In this document: positions 26,815 to 36,223 of the stretch, one piece after another
How positions within the stretch are numbered: the stretch's first letter is position 1
Layout of the letters: every line of letters begins with the position of its first letter
NCBI RefSeq assembly: GCF_025717675.1
Contig: NZ_JAJIRT010000001.1
Span: forward strand, 62,001 to 126,000
DNA: 64,000 nt
Origin: Paucibacter sp. DJ2R-2
GTDB taxonomy: Bacteria; Pseudomonadota; Gammaproteobacteria; Burkholderiales; Burkholderiaceae_C
Direction of reading: 5' to 3'
Program-made: the position numbers and the translations under genes
The notes under the pieces: generated by a model
Database searches by the model: none
What the model saw: the letters and a program-made list of their open reading frames with translations, nothing else
Told to the model about the DNA's origin: nothing

Positions 26815-27560
26815 AGCCTTTGCGCTTCTTGACCCGGCTGGCCGCCCTGCTGCTGCTGGGCGCCCTGGCCTTGCAGCTTTACTTTGCCGGGCGCATCGCG
26901 CTGATGACTGTGCTGGCGCCGCAGTCCACCACATTCCAGCGCGCCGAGGCCTGGCGCATCCTCAGCGAGCAAGGCCGCCTGCCCTGGAGCCAGCAATGGG
27001 TGGATGGTGAGGCGCTCTCGCCTCAGCTGCGTCGCGCCGTAATCGCCAGCGAAGACGCCAGCTTTGCCGAGCACGGCGGCGTGGACTGGGACGCGCTTGA
27101 AAAAGCCTGGGAGCGTAACCAGCGTGCCCAGGCCAAGCTGGAAAAGAAGCTGGCCCAGGTCGGCCCGGCCGCCAAGACCGTGAAGCCGGCCAAGGTGGTC
27201 GGCGGCTCCACCATCACCCAGCAGCTGGCCAAAAACCTGTTTCTCAGCGGCGAGCGCAACTTCGTGCGCAAGGGCCAGGAGATCGTTATCACTTATATGT
27301 TGGAGGGGCTGTTGAGCAAGCAGCGCATCCTGGACATCTATCTGAACAATGTCGAATGGGGCGAAGGCCTGTTCGGCGCCCAAGCCGCTGCCCGCAACTA
27401 TTTCCGGCTCGATGCCAGCCGGCTCAGTGCCAACCAGGCCGCCCGCTTGGCCGTGATGCTGCCGGCGCCCAAACGCTTCGAGAAGCGCCCGGCTTCACCT
27501 TATGTGCTGTCGCGCGCCGCGACCATCGAAGCACGCATGCCGGCGGTTGAGCTACCCTGA
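26811..27560 (+). CDS. mtgA: Monofunctional biosynthetic peptidoglycan transglycosylase
   Basis: Inner-membrane GT51 enzyme that polymerises lipid II into glycan chains. The 249-aa protein has an N-terminal transmembrane helix (about 8-30) and the GT51 motifs in order: [18 protein letters not shown] with the catalytic glutamate, [33 protein letters not shown] and [18 protein letters not shown] charged insertion (about 101-128, Lys/Ala-rich) between motifs 1 and 2 is typical of betaproteobacterial MtgA. The ATG at 26811 overlaps the aroE stop. Confidence 0.95.
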   Translation: MKPLRFLTRLAALLLLGALALQLYFAGRIALMTVLAPQSTTFQRAEAWRILSEQGRLPWSQQWVDGEALSPQLRRAVIASEDASFAEHGGVDWDALEKAWERNQRAQAKLEKKLAQVGPAAKTVKPAKVVGGSTITQQLAKNLFLSGERNFVRKGQEIVITYMLEGLLSKQRILDIYLNNVEWGEGLFGAQAAARNYFRLDASRLSANQAARLAVMLPAPKRFEKRPASPYVLSRAATIEARMPAVELP

Positions 27561-27566
27561 GCGGCG

Positions 27567-28196
27567 ATGAACAGCGAATCCACCCTCAGCCAAGAAATCG
27601 CCGCCACGGCCGCCCGCCTGGTGGTGGAGGAAGGCATGGAATACGGCCCGGCCAAGCAGCGCGCGTTGAAGGTGCTGGGCCTGAGCCGCCATGGCCGTGC
27701 CGCCTTGCCCAGCAACGAAGAGTTGGAAGACGAGGTCCGCGAGTACCTGGCCATCTTCTGCGCCGACACCCAGCCAGCCGAGCTGCGCGCCTTGCGCGAG
27801 CTGGCCGCGCAGTGGATGGCGCGCCTGGCTGAGTTCCGCCCGCATCTCTGCGGCGCCGTCTGGCGCGGCACGGCCACGCGCCTGAACAACATCCACCTCC
27901 AGCTCTATTGCGACGACAGCAAGGCTGCCGAAATCGGCCTGATCAATCTGGGCGTGGACTACGAAGTCGGCGCCACCCACGATGCCCGCGGCCGCCAGAT
28001 CGATGTGCTCTCGCTCGCCGCGCCCTGCCGGGCGCTGCAGGAGCAGGTCACGGTGCACCTGAGCATCCTGGACTTCGACGATTTGCGTGGCGCCCTCAAG
28101 CTGGACAGCCGGGGCCGCAGCGAGCGCGGCGACCTGGCAGCCCTGCAGCGCCTGCTGAACGAACCCACCGAACCTGAAAGCGACCGCCTCCCATGA
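27567..28196 (+). CDS. Conserved hypothetical protein, nucleotidyltransferase-like
   Basis: Unassigned 209-aa soluble protein. The N-terminal part (about 1-50) is helical with EEGMEYGPAKQRALKVLGL. The central part has CGAVWRGTATRLNNIHLQLYCDDSKAAEIGLINLGVDYEV, whose glycine-rich start and acidic pair recall nucleotidyltransferase-fold proteins, but no complete GS-x10-DxD motif is present. It starts seven bases after mtgA and overlaps the following thioredoxin-like gene by four bases, so it belongs to the same transcription unit. Its role is unknown. Confidence 0.75.
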   Translation: MNSESTLSQEIAATAARLVVEEGMEYGPAKQRALKVLGLSRHGRAALPSNEELEDEVREYLAIFCADTQPAELRALRELAAQWMARLAEFRPHLCGAVWRGTATRLNNIHLQLYCDDSKAAEIGLINLGVDYEVGATHDARGRQIDVLSLAAPCRALQEQVTVHLSILDFDDLRGALKLDSRGRSERGDLAALQRLLNEPTEPESDRLP

Positions 28197-28789
28197 GCAG
28201 CCAGACTCCTTCGCCCGAGCACGACACGCCGCCCGTCTCCAGCGGGCGCCGCTGGGCCTTGCGTGCTCTGGCCGGCGCCGCCGGTCTGGGCGGTCTCTAC
28301 CTCGGCGTGCGCACAGCGCCTCAGGCGCCGGCCCCCGCTGCGGCCGTGCCAGCCGCTGCCCTGCCGCCGGCCGAGACCGAGCTCTGGGCCGCCAGTTTTG
28401 AGCGACCGGAGGGCGGTGATCTGCGCCTGGCCGACTACCGGGGCCAGCTTGTGCTCCTGAACTTCTGGGCCACCTGGTGCCCGCCCTGCGTCAAGGAACT
28501 GCCCGAGCTGGCCGAGTTCCAGCACGAGTTCAAGCCCAAGGGCTGGCAGGTGCTGGGCCTCGCCGTCGACGCACCCACGCCGGTGCGCGAGTTCCTCAAG
28601 AAGCTGCCCCTGGACTTCCCCCAGGGCATGGCCGGATTGACCGGCACCCAACTGGCCCGCACACTGGGCAACAACAACGGCGGCCTGCCCTTCAGCATCG
28701 CCTTGGGCCGCGACGGCCGCATCATCTGGCGCAAGACCGGCGCCACCAGCCTCAGCGAACTGCGCGAGCTGGCCGCAAAAACGGTCTGA
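28193..28789 (+). CDS. TlpA-like thiol:disulfide oxidoreductase
   Basis: Membrane-anchored periplasmic thioredoxin of the TlpA/ResA group, 198 aa. After a cytoplasmic start, a membrane segment or uncleaved signal (about 21-39, ALRALAGAAGLGGLYLGV) and a Pro/Ala linker lead to a thioredoxin domain (about 60-198). The active site is WATWCPPCVKELPEL. It probably reduces or exchanges disulfides of exported proteins, for example in cytochrome c maturation. ATG overlaps the stop of the upstream gene (ATGA). No partner cytochrome genes are adjacent. Confidence 0.88.
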   Translation: MSSQTPSPEHDTPPVSSGRRWALRALAGAAGLGGLYLGVRTAPQAPAPAAAVPAAALPPAETELWAASFERPEGGDLRLADYRGQLVLLNFWATWCPPCVKELPELAEFQHEFKPKGWQVLGLAVDAPTPVREFLKKLPLDFPQGMAGLTGTQLARTLGNNNGGLPFSIALGRDGRIIWRKTGATSLSELRELAAKTV

Positions 28790-28977
28790 TTCGAAGTGCC
28801 GCCAAGGCTTCTCGCGGACGGCGGGCAGGACTCGGGCAAGCGTATTTGCGCAAAAGGGTCAAGCGATTTATTTCCGGCGAGCCGCCTTGATCGCCCCCTA
28901 AAACGCGTAAAGTCCGGCCTTCTTCGCTTCTAGTGTCCGGGCTCTAAATCTGAGTACGGTCCTCCAAGACCTTGCCG

Positions 28978-29433
28978 ATGCAAATTCTCGTCATTCATGG
29001 CCCCAACCTCAACCTCCTCGGAACCCGGGAGCCAGGGGTGTATGGATCACAGACTTTGGCGCAAATTGACGCTGATTTGGCTGAGATGGCGACCAATGCC
29101 GGAGCTGAACTAAAATCCTTCCAGAGCAACCACGAAGGTGCACTGGTGGACCGGATTCAGGCCGCCGCGCAAGAAGGCTGCCGCTTCATCATCATCAACC
29201 CGGCTGCCTACACGCACACCAGCGTGGCCATCCGGGACGCTTTGGCCGCCGTGGCCCTGCCTTTCATCGAAGTCCATCTGTCCAACGTCCACAAGCGCGA
29301 AGCCTTCCGCCAGCACAGCTATTTTTCCGAGCTCGCGGTGGGCGTGATCTGCGGCCTGGGCGCCCAAGGTTACCGGCTGGCACTGAATTACGCACTGACG
29401 CAGTTGCAGACACAAGCGCAACAAAAGCAGTAG
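28978..29433 (+). CDS. aroQ: 3-dehydroquinate dehydratase, type II
   Basis: Dodecameric type II dehydroquinase that forms 3-dehydroshikimate in the shikimate pathway; 151 aa. Motifs: [18 protein letters not shown] with the catalytic tyrosine and arginine, [31 protein letters not shown] with the asparagine and histidine, and [19 protein letters not shown] at 28978 is preferred to a TTG six bases upstream. It has its own 188-bp upstream gap and is followed after 69 bp by accB, an arrangement common in proteobacteria. Confidence 0.96.
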   Translation: MQILVIHGPNLNLLGTREPGVYGSQTLAQIDADLAEMATNAGAELKSFQSNHEGALVDRIQAAAQEGCRFIIINPAAYTHTSVAIRDALAAVALPFIEVHLSNVHKREAFRQHSYFSELAVGVICGLGAQGYRLALNYALTQLQTQAQQKQ

Positions 29434-29502
29434 TCGAGGGTGGCGGCCCATCCGGCCGCCCTGTTTCACCAACAATAAATATCAATTCGCTGGAGAAATT
29501 CT

Positions 29503-29964
29503 ATGGATCTGCGCAAGCTCAAGACCCTGATCGATTTGGTGTCCGAGTCGAACATCTCGGAACTCGAGATCACCGAAGCCGACGGCAAGGTCCGCATCGT
29601 CAAGTCGGATGGCTCGGTGGCCGTGCCCATGATGATGGCAGCACCCGCCGCCGCACCGGTCGCAGCCGCCGCACCCGTGGCTGCCGCAGCACCGGTGGTC
29701 GCAGCGCCTGTCGCAGCTCCGGCCGAAACCGGCCACATCGTCAAGTCGCCCATGGTCGGCACCTTCTACCGCGCCTCCGGCCCGAACGCCAAGCCCTTCG
29801 CTGAAGTCGGCCAGCAGATCAAGGAAGGCGAGGCGATCTGCATCATCGAAGCGATGAAGATCATGAACGAGATCGATGCGGACTTCAGCGGCACCATCAC
29901 CAAGGTGCTGTGCGAAAACGGCCAGCCCGTCGAATTCGGTCAACCCTTGTTCGTCATCGAATAA
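29503..29964 (+). CDS. accB: Biotin carboxyl carrier protein of acetyl-CoA carboxylase
   Basis: Carrier subunit of acetyl-CoA carboxylase, the first step of fatty acid synthesis; 153 aa. The N-terminal part (1-42) is a short folded leader, then an Ala/Pro hinge (about 44-75), then a biotinyl domain with [12 protein letters not shown] in which K119 is the biotinylated residue. A clear GGAG lies seven bases before the ATG. It is nine bases upstream of accC, so the two are co-expressed. Confidence 0.97.
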   Translation: MDLRKLKTLIDLVSESNISELEITEADGKVRIVKSDGSVAVPMMMAAPAAAPVAAAAPVAAAAPVVAAPVAAPAETGHIVKSPMVGTFYRASGPNAKPFAEVGQQIKEGEAICIIEAMKIMNEIDADFSGTITKVLCENGQPVEFGQPLFVIE

Positions 29965-29973
29965 GGACCTGCG

Positions 29974-31323
29974 ATGTTCAAGAAGATTCTGATTGCCAAC
30001 CGAGGCGAGATCGCCTTGCGGATTCAGCGCGCCTGCCGCGAGCTGGGCGTCAAGTCGGTGGTCGTCTACTCGGAAGCTGACCGCGACGCTAAATACGTGA
30101 AGCTGGCCGACGAGGCCGTCTGCATCGGCCCGGCCGCGTCCGCGCAAAGCTACCTCAGCATGCCGGCCATCATCGCCACGGCCGAGGTCACCGACGCCGA
30201 GGCCATCCACCCCGGCTACGGTTTCCTGAGTGAGAACGCCGACTTTGCCGAGCGTGTCGAGCGCAGCGGATTCACCTTCATCGGCCCGACGCCTGAATCC
30301 ATCCGCATGATGGGCGACAAGGTCTCGGCCAAGCAGGCCATGATCCGCGCCGGCGTGCCCTGCGTGCCGGGCTCCGAAGGCGCCCTGCCCGAGGACCCGA
30401 AGGAGATCATCAAGATCGCCCGCTCGATCGGCTACCCGGTCATCATCAAGGCCGCTGGTGGCGGCGGTGGCCGCGGCATGCGTGTCGTGCACACCGAAGC
30501 TGCGCTGGTCAATGCCGTGCAGATGACGCGCACCGAAGCCGGTGCCGCCTTCGGCAACCCCCAGGTCTATATGGAGAAGTTCCTCGAGAACCCTCGCCAT
30601 ATCGAGATCCAGGTGCTGGCCGACGAGCACAAGAGCGCGGTCTGGCTGGGCGAGCGCGACTGTTCCATGCAGCGCCGCCATCAGAAGATCCTCGAAGAAG
30701 CACCGGCACCGGGCATCCCGCGCCGCATCATCGAAAAGATCGGTGACCGCTGCGCCGCCGCCTGCCGCAGGATGAACTACCGCGGTGCCGGTACCTTCGA
30801 GTTCCTGTACGAAAACGGCGAGTTCTATTTCATCGAAATGAACACCCGCGTGCAGGTGGAGCACCCGGTGACGGAACTGGTGACCGGCATCGACATCGTG
30901 CAGATGCAGATCAAGGTGGCGGCCGGCGAGAAGCTGCCCTTCACCCAGCGCAATATCACGATGCGCGGCCACGCCATCGAGTGCCGCATCAATGCCGAAG
31001 ACCCGTTCAAGTTCACGCCCTCGCCGGGCCGCATCACCATGTGGCACGCACCGGGCGGCCCGGGTGTGCGCGTCGACTCGCATGTCTACACCAACTACGT
31101 CGTGCCGCCGCACTACGACTCGATGATCGGCAAGATCATCGTTCACGGCGACACCCGCGAGCAGGCCTTGGCCCGCATGCGCATCGCCCTGAGCGAGACC
31201 GTGGTCGAAGGCATCCTGACCAACATCCCGCTGCACCGCGAGCTGATGGTGGACGCCAAGTTCGTTGAAGGCGGCACCAACATCCATTACCTCGAAGGCT
31301 GGATGAGCCAACACAAGCGATGA
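29974..31323 (+). CDS. accC: Biotin carboxylase subunit of acetyl-CoA carboxylase
   Basis: ATP-grasp enzyme that carboxylates the biotin on AccB; 449 aa, the usual length. Visible are [20 protein letters not shown] at the N-terminus, [11 protein letters not shown], the glycine-rich ATP loop [10 protein letters not shown], the [18 protein letters not shown] segment, and [16 protein letters not shown] with the metal-binding glutamates and catalytic arginine. The stop overlaps the prmA start by four bases. Confidence 0.98.
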   Translation: MFKKILIANRGEIALRIQRACRELGVKSVVVYSEADRDAKYVKLADEAVCIGPAASAQSYLSMPAIIATAEVTDAEAIHPGYGFLSENADFAERVERSGFTFIGPTPESIRMMGDKVSAKQAMIRAGVPCVPGSEGALPEDPKEIIKIARSIGYPVIIKAAGGGGGRGMRVVHTEAALVNAVQMTRTEAGAAFGNPQVYMEKFLENPRHIEIQVLADEHKSAVWLGERDCSMQRRHQKILEEAPAPGIPRRIIEKIGDRCAAACRRMNYRGAGTFEFLYENGEFYFIEMNTRVQVEHPVTELVTGIDIVQMQIKVAAGEKLPFTQRNITMRGHAIECRINAEDPFKFTPSPGRITMWHAPGGPGVRVDSHVYTNYVVPPHYDSMIGKIIVHGDTREQALARMRIALSETVVEGILTNIPLHRELMVDAKFVEGGTNIHYLEGWMSQHKR

Positions 31324-32270
31324 GCGACACCACTGCACAAGACACGGCCGACGAGCCGAACCCGGCCACGCTGCACGAGCTGCTGCTGATCTGCGGCGAG
31401 GATGATGTCGAGACCGTCAGCGATGCGCTGATGGAGCTGGACGCGCTGGCGGTGTCGGTGGAAGACGCCGATGCCGACACCGACGCCGAGAAAGCACTGT
31501 TCGGCGAACCCGGCATGCCGGCGCCGCGCGGCGGCTGGCAGCGCTCGGTGGTCAAGGCCTTGTTCCCGGACGAGAACGAAGCCACCGAATGCGCCACCCT
31601 GATCCTGAGCCAGGATTGGGCGGCCGATGTCCATGTGCAGGCGATCCAGGCGGTGGCCGAGCAGGACTGGGTGCGCTTGACGCAGTCGCAATTCGCGCCG
31701 GTCGAGATCACGCCCGAGTTCTGGATCGTGCCGTCCTGGCATGAGGCTCCGGCCCAAGCCCAGCGCATCATGCGCCTGGATCCGGGCCTGGCCTTCGGCA
31801 CCGGCACCCACCCGACCACGCGCATGTGCCTGCGCTGGATCGCCCGCCACGCCGAGCTCAGCCCGAGCTGGAGCCGCGTGCTCGACTACGGTTGCGGCTC
31901 CGGCATTCTGGCCATCGGCGCGGCTCTGCATGGCGCGCAGAACATCGACGCGGTCGACATCGACCCGGCGGCCATCACCGCCAGCCGGGACAATGCCAAG
32001 GCCAATCAGGTCACGCTGACCGCAGCTCTGCCAGACGCCGCGCAAGGCGAGTACCCGCTGGTCATGGCCAATATCCTGGCCACGCCGCTCAAGCTGCTGG
32101 CTCCGCTGCTGGCCGCCCATCTGGCCCCAGGTGCTCACCTGATTCTGGCCGGCATCCTGGCTCGCCAGGCCGAGGAACTGAAGGAAGCTTACGCCCCTTG
32201 GCTGAAGCTGGACGTCAGCGACGAGGAAGAGGGCTGGATCCTGATGACGGCACAGCGCCCTGCGGCTTGA
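31320..32270 (+). CDS. prmA: Ribosomal protein L11 methyltransferase
   Basis: SAM-dependent methyltransferase that trimethylates ribosomal protein L11; 316 aa. An N-terminal substrate-recognition domain is followed by [18 protein letters not shown], the SAM loop [28 protein letters not shown] and [13 protein letters not shown], whose NxxxxP-like segment is characteristic of PrmA. It is slightly longer than usual because of an acidic insertion (about 28-65). It overlaps accC by four bases (ATGA), as often seen in this order. Confidence 0.95.
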   Translation: MSDTTAQDTADEPNPATLHELLLICGEDDVETVSDALMELDALAVSVEDADADTDAEKALFGEPGMPAPRGGWQRSVVKALFPDENEATECATLILSQDWAADVHVQAIQAVAEQDWVRLTQSQFAPVEITPEFWIVPSWHEAPAQAQRIMRLDPGLAFGTGTHPTTRMCLRWIARHAELSPSWSRVLDYGCGSGILAIGAALHGAQNIDAVDIDPAAITASRDNAKANQVTLTAALPDAAQGEYPLVMANILATPLKLLAPLLAAHLAPGAHLILAGILARQAEELKEAYAPWLKLDVSDEEEGWILMTAQRPAA

Positions 32271-32284
32271 TTCGGGCATGGTGC

Positions 32285-32316
32285 GGAGCCCGAATTCGCG
32301 ATCGAGTTCGGGCTTG
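32285..32316 (+). terminator. Weak terminator-like hairpin after prmA
   Basis: Eight-base perfect stem AGCCCGAA (32287-32294) / TTCGGGCT (32307-32314) with a 12-base loop, 15 bp after the prmA stop. It lacks a T run, so it may be only an mRNA-end structure or a partial terminator. Confidence 0.35.
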
Positions 32317-32357
32317 CCTAGCCCTGAGCCTGGGCGGACTCATGGCATGATCACGCC

Positions 32358-33728
32358 ATGAGTCTTGCCACCCGTTGCACCGCCTGCGGAACCATTTTCC
32401 GCGTCGTGGAAGACCAGCTCCGGGTCTCGGAAGGCTGGGTGCGTTGCGGCCGCTGCGCCGAAGTTTTCGACGCCCGCGAGCAGTTGTTCGACATCGACCT
32501 GGAAGCGCCGCCGCCCTGGCCACCCGTTCCCGCGCCGGCCGCCCTGGCCACCCCGGCCATGGACCTGGCCATGCGCGACGAGCGCCAGCTCGCGCCAGCG
32601 CCCGCCAAGGCCGTGGTCAAGGCCGCGCCCGAACCCGACTCGAACATCCGCCGGCCGCCGCCCGCTCCGAGCGAAGTCGACTTCGCCGCCGAACCCGAAC
32701 ACCCGCGCCATGAGCTGAGCGACCCAGGCAACCCGCGCATGGATTTCGGCGCGCACGACTCCATCGTCGCCGCCGCCATGGACTCGCGCCATGAGCCGCG
32801 CTGGATCGATGAGCCAGCGCCTGACGCCCCCCCGGCCGCCTCACCGCAGGATGCAGCACCGCCTTGGACCGAGCCTGAGATCGAACAGCAGATCGAGCAG
32901 GAAGTTCAGGAGGAGATGGCGCGTCTGCTCGCTGAGCAAGCGCAGGCCAAGCAGCGCGCCGAGATCGCGGCCGAGATCGAATCGGCGATGTTGGCGGAAA
33001 GCGAGCGCCAAGCCCAGCTGAACCGGGGCGCTGCAGCAGCCCATGAGCCGAAAGCATCGAATACCGTCGAGGAAGACGATCACGGCTTTCAGGCGACCAC
33101 GTTGGGCGCCGGCGGCGAGTTGCTGGCCGAAGCCGAAGCAGCCGCGCAAGCGAATTCAGCGTCAGCTTCCGCAGCTGCAGTCGCCACTGGAACCCAAACG
33201 ACCGGCTCAGCCGAGCTGCCCGAATTCCTCAGACCCACTCGCAGTCACGCGCTCTGGGGGCGACTCTGGGTGCGGCTGAGCCTGGGACTGCTCTGCGGCC
33301 TGGCCCTGGTGGCCCTGGGTGCGCAGGCGACTTGGCAGTTCCGTGATGCCTTGGTGGCCCGCTATCCGCAGCTGCGCCCCGACCTCCAAGCCTTCTGTGA
33401 GCTGGCTCGCTGCGAACTCAAGCCCTGGCAAAGACTGGAAAGTTTCAGCGTCGACAGCAGCGCGCTGAGCCAAGCCGGCTCAGGCCATCATTACAAGCTG
33501 GCCTTGAGCCTGCGCAACAAGAGCGAGTTCGAACTGGCCCTGCCCTGGGTCGAGCTGAGCCTGACCGACGCCAGCGGCCAATTGATCGCACGCCGGGCCC
33601 TGTCGCCCCAGGATTTCGGTCTGAGCAAGGACGCCTTGGCGGCCAGCAGTGAGCTGCCGGTGAACACCCTCCTGACCACCGGCGAGCGTGCCGTGAGCGG
33701 ATACAGCGTGGAACTCTTCTACCCTTGA
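32358..33728 (+). CDS. Zinc-ribbon and DUF3426 domain membrane protein
   Basis: Predicted inner-membrane protein of unknown function, 456 aa. The N-terminus is an MJ0042-type zinc ribbon with C7-x2-C10 and C30-x2-C33 (CTACGTIFRV, RCGRCAEVFDA). A long Pro/Ala/Glu-rich linker (about 45-290) includes a Gln/Glu-rich coiled stretch (about 173-225). One transmembrane helix (about 302-322) leads to a C-terminal DUF3426 domain (about 335-456) with LCELARCELKPW-type cysteines and LALSLRNKSEFELALPWVELSLTD. This architecture is standard for betaproteobacteria, usually downstream of prmA, and resembles a membrane sensor or assembly factor. Confidence 0.85.
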   Translation: MSLATRCTACGTIFRVVEDQLRVSEGWVRCGRCAEVFDAREQLFDIDLEAPPPWPPVPAPAALATPAMDLAMRDERQLAPAPAKAVVKAAPEPDSNIRRPPPAPSEVDFAAEPEHPRHELSDPGNPRMDFGAHDSIVAAAMDSRHEPRWIDEPAPDAPPAASPQDAAPPWTEPEIEQQIEQEVQEEMARLLAEQAQAKQRAEIAAEIESAMLAESERQAQLNRGAAAAHEPKASNTVEEDDHGFQATTLGAGGELLAEAEAAAQANSASASAAAVATGTQTTGSAELPEFLRPTRSHALWGRLWVRLSLGLLCGLALVALGAQATWQFRDALVARYPQLRPDLQAFCELARCELKPWQRLESFSVDSSALSQAGSGHHYKLALSLRNKSEFELALPWVELSLTDASGQLIARRALSPQDFGLSKDALAASSELPVNTLLTTGERAVSGYSVELFYP

Positions 33729-33785
33729 GCGGCCCGTTCGGCGCGGAACGGCCGCGGCCTGCAGCGCCACAACAAAAGCAAGAGG

Positions 33786-33814
33786 CGTAAAAAAACCCGG
33801 CCGAGGCCGGGTTC
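33786..33814 (-). terminator. Rho-independent terminator of the H1-like gene
   Basis: Stem AACCCGGC / GCCGGGTT with a four-base loop; on the minus strand it is followed by a run of T residues. It lies about 50 bp after the stop of the histone H1-like gene. It has no T tail on the plus strand, so it serves the minus-strand gene. Confidence 0.8.
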
Positions 33815-33864
33815 GAAGCGGGAAACCACAAGCCGGCGCAAGCCGACTGCGGTCACCCTGTTCC

Positions 33865-34539
33865 TCAGGGCTTGTTGCCTGTGGGGAAGGGCCATGCGGC
33901 TTGCGGGCTCAGCGCCGTCTTGGCTGCGGGAGCAGCAGCAGCGGGCTTGGCAGCAGCCTTCTTGGCAGCCGGCTTGGCGGCAGCGGCCTTCGGTGCAGCA
34001 GCCTTCGGAGCGGCGGCCTTGGGGGCAGCGGCAGCCTTCTTGACCGGCGGCTTGATCGGCGCAGCGGCCTTCTTCACCGGCGGCTTGATCGGCGCAGCAG
34101 CCTTCTTCACGGGCGGCTTGATCGGCGCAGCGGCCTTCTTGGCGGGTGCAGCGGCCTTCTTGGCAGGAGCTGCCGCCTTCTTGGCGGGTGCAGCGGCCTT
34201 CTTCGCCGGTGCAGCTGCCTTCTTGGCAGGAGCAGCAGCCTTCTTCGCCGGTGCAGCTGCCTTCTTGGCAGGAGCGGCAGCCTTCTTCGCCGGTGCAGCA
34301 GCCTTCTTGGCAGGAGCCGCGGCCTTCTTCGCCGGTGCAGCAGCCTTCTTGGCAGGAGCCGCGGCCTTCTTCGCCGGTGCAGCGGCCTTCTTGGCCGGAG
34401 CTGCAGCCTTCTTCGCCGGTGCGGCGGCCTTAGGCGCAGCAGCAGCCTTCTTTGCCGGTGCAGCAGCCTTCGGTGCAGCAGCAGCCTTCTTCGCCGGAGC
34501 GGCGGCCTTCTTGGCCGTAGCCTTCTTTGCAGTTGCCAT
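33865..34539 (-). CDS. Histone H1-like Ala/Lys/Pro-rich DNA-binding protein
   Basis: Strongly basic low-complexity protein, 224 aa, resembling the C-terminal tail of eukaryotic histone H1 and bacterial AlgP/Hc1-like proteins that bind and compact DNA. After MATAKKATAKK it consists of about twenty repeats of a KKAAAPA heptad (21 bp at DNA level), three PIKPPVKK units, an Ala/Lys-rich stretch, and a short non-repetitive tail ending AWPFPTGNKP. AAGGAG lies eight bases before the ATG. The gene is monocistronic with its own terminator. Copy number of the repeat is likely to vary among strains. Confidence 0.88.
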   Translation of the reverse strand: MATAKKATAKKAAAPAKKAAAAPKAAAPAKKAAAAPKAAAPAKKAAAPAKKAAAPAKKAAAPAKKAAAPAKKAAAPAKKAAAPAKKAAAPAKKAAAPAKKAAAPAKKAAAPAKKAAAPAKKAAAPAKKAAAPAKKAAAPIKPPVKKAAAPIKPPVKKAAAPIKPPVKKAAAAPKAAAPKAAAPKAAAAKPAAKKAAAKPAAAAPAAKTALSPQAAWPFPTGNKP

Positions 34540-34772
34540 TTCAGTTCTCCTTGATCAAGTGAAAAGAGCACTGCCTACAGTCAGCGAGGCCGCTGCAGCG
34601 CAGTTATTTACCGTCCAGATGTCACCCAGGAGGAGTGCTCCGGTACGGCAAATCGGGGTGCCGTTTGAGCGCACCGACCTCGGGCCGGTGACGCTGCAAA
34701 TGGCGGTTACGAATGTCTCTGATCTCTCTCGATGAACTGCGATGGAGTGCGAAGGCCAGGGCCCGCGCGGCT

Positions 34773-35984
34773 TCAGTCCCAGCTCAGCGCACCACCGGTT
34801 TGATACTCGATGACACGAGTTTCGAAAAAGTTGCGTTCCTTCTTCAGGTCAATCATTTCGCTCATCCAGGGGAAGGGGTTCTCTTCATTCGGGAAGAGCT
34901 CCTCCAGACCGATCTGGGTGGCACGACGGTTGGCGATATAGCGCAGATAGCCCTTGAACATCGATGCGTTCAGGCCCAGCACGCCACGCGGCATGGTGTC
35001 TTCGGCGTAGGCGTACTCGAGCTCGACGGCCTTCATGAACAAGGCCTTGATCTCGGCCTTGAATTCGGCGGTCCAGAGCTGCGGGTTCTCAAGCTTGATC
35101 TGGTTGATCAGGTCGATGCCGAAGTTGCAGTGCATGGACTCGTCGCGCAGGATGTACTGGTACTGCTCGGCCGCACCGGTCATCTTGTTCTGCCGACCCA
35201 TGGCCAAGATCTGGGTGAAGCCGACGTAGAAGAACAGACCTTCCATCAGGCAGGCGAACACGATCAGGCTCTTCAGCAGGGTCTGGTCGGTTTGCAGCGT
35301 GCCGGTGTGGAAGTTGGGGTCCATGATCGCGCCGATGAAGGGGATCAGGAACTCGTCCTTGTCGCGGATCGACTTGACTTCGTTGTAGGCGTTGAAGATC
35401 TCGGCCTCATCCAGACCCAGCGACTCGACGATGTACTGGTAGGCGTGGGTGTGGATGGCCTCTTCAAAGGCCTGGCGCAGCAGGAACTGGCGGCACTCAG
35501 GCGCCGTGATGTGGCGGTAGGTGCCCAGCACGATGTTGTTGGCGGCCAGCGAATCGGCGGTGACAAAGAAGCCGAGGTTGCGCTTGATGATGCGGCGCTC
35601 GTCTTCAGACAAGCCGTTCGGGCTCTTCCACAGCGCGATGTCGCGCGACATGTTCACTTCCTGCGGCATCCAGTGGTTGGCGCAGGTGGCCAGGTACTTC
35701 TCCCAGGCCCACTTGTACTTGAAGGGCACCAACTGGTTGACGTCGGTCTGGCCATTGATGATGCGTTTGTCGGCGGCCTTGACGCGGCGCTCGGCAGCCT
35801 GGGCCGGCGACGCAGCCAGCACGGCCGCGGCGGTGGCCGGTGAGGAGGGGGTTAGGCCAGTTGCCGGGGCGGCGCTGTTTGCAGCGCCGACGGAGGCATC
35901 AACACGCGCATTCGCAGCGGGGCTGGATGCGGCATTTGCAGTGGCTGAATCAGCAGGCTTCAGGTCTTCTTCCCAAACCAACAT
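34773..35984 (-). CDS. nrdB: Ribonucleotide reductase class Ia, beta subunit
   Basis: Diiron-tyrosyl radical subunit that starts deoxyribonucleotide synthesis; 403 aa. An Ala-rich N-terminal extension (about 9-65) precedes the ferritin-like core with [20 protein letters not shown], the [12 protein letters not shown] metal ligands and [14 protein letters not shown] at 35984 ([12 protein letters not shown]) has AGGAAG about six bases upstream; an upstream in-frame ATG lacks this. It lies 239 bp downstream of nrdA on the same strand but behind a strong hairpin terminator, so it may have a separate promoter or receive only read-through. Confidence 0.95.
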   Translation of the reverse strand: MLVWEEDLKPADSATANAASSPAANARVDASVGAANSAAPATGLTPSSPATAAAVLAASPAQAAERRVKAADKRIINGQTDVNQLVPFKYKWAWEKYLATCANHWMPQEVNMSRDIALWKSPNGLSEDERRIIKRNLGFFVTADSLAANNIVLGTYRHITAPECRQFLLRQAFEEAIHTHAYQYIVESLGLDEAEIFNAYNEVKSIRDKDEFLIPFIGAIMDPNFHTGTLQTDQTLLKSLIVFACLMEGLFFYVGFTQILAMGRQNKMTGAAEQYQYILRDESMHCNFGIDLINQIKLENPQLWTAEFKAEIKALFMKAVELEYAYAEDTMPRGVLGLNASMFKGYLRYIANRRATQIGLEELFPNEENPFPWMSEMIDLKKERNFFETRVIEYQTGGALSWD

Positions 35985-36185
35985 GGTGGACTTCCTATCG
36001 TGTCGAATTATCAGAGTGTTGTGTTCAAACACCAAGGACTTCTTGACATCAAGACGCCTTGCGCGTTGCTGGCCTGCATCGATTTCTGGAACAAATGCAC
36101 ACCGGGCGCTTCAACACATAACTTCAAATCTATGCATACAAATGGCCGGCGATATCGATGAACATTGACATCGCGGGCCACAGAC

Positions 36186-36216
36186 AAAAAGAGGCGATTT
36201 GCGATCGCCTCTTTTT
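36186..36216. terminator. Bidirectional terminator hairpin between nrdA and nrdB
   Basis: Perfect 13-bp stem (36186-36198 with 36204-36216) and a five-base loop, flanked by A and T runs on both sides, starting just after the nrdA stop. It should reduce transcription from nrdA into nrdB. Confidence 0.85.
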
Positions 36217-36223
36217 CATTCGC

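Noticed and set aside
34100-34500. Repeat array that could be mistaken for CRISPR
   Set aside because: 21-bp units are continuous and in frame with the H1-like protein; no spacers.
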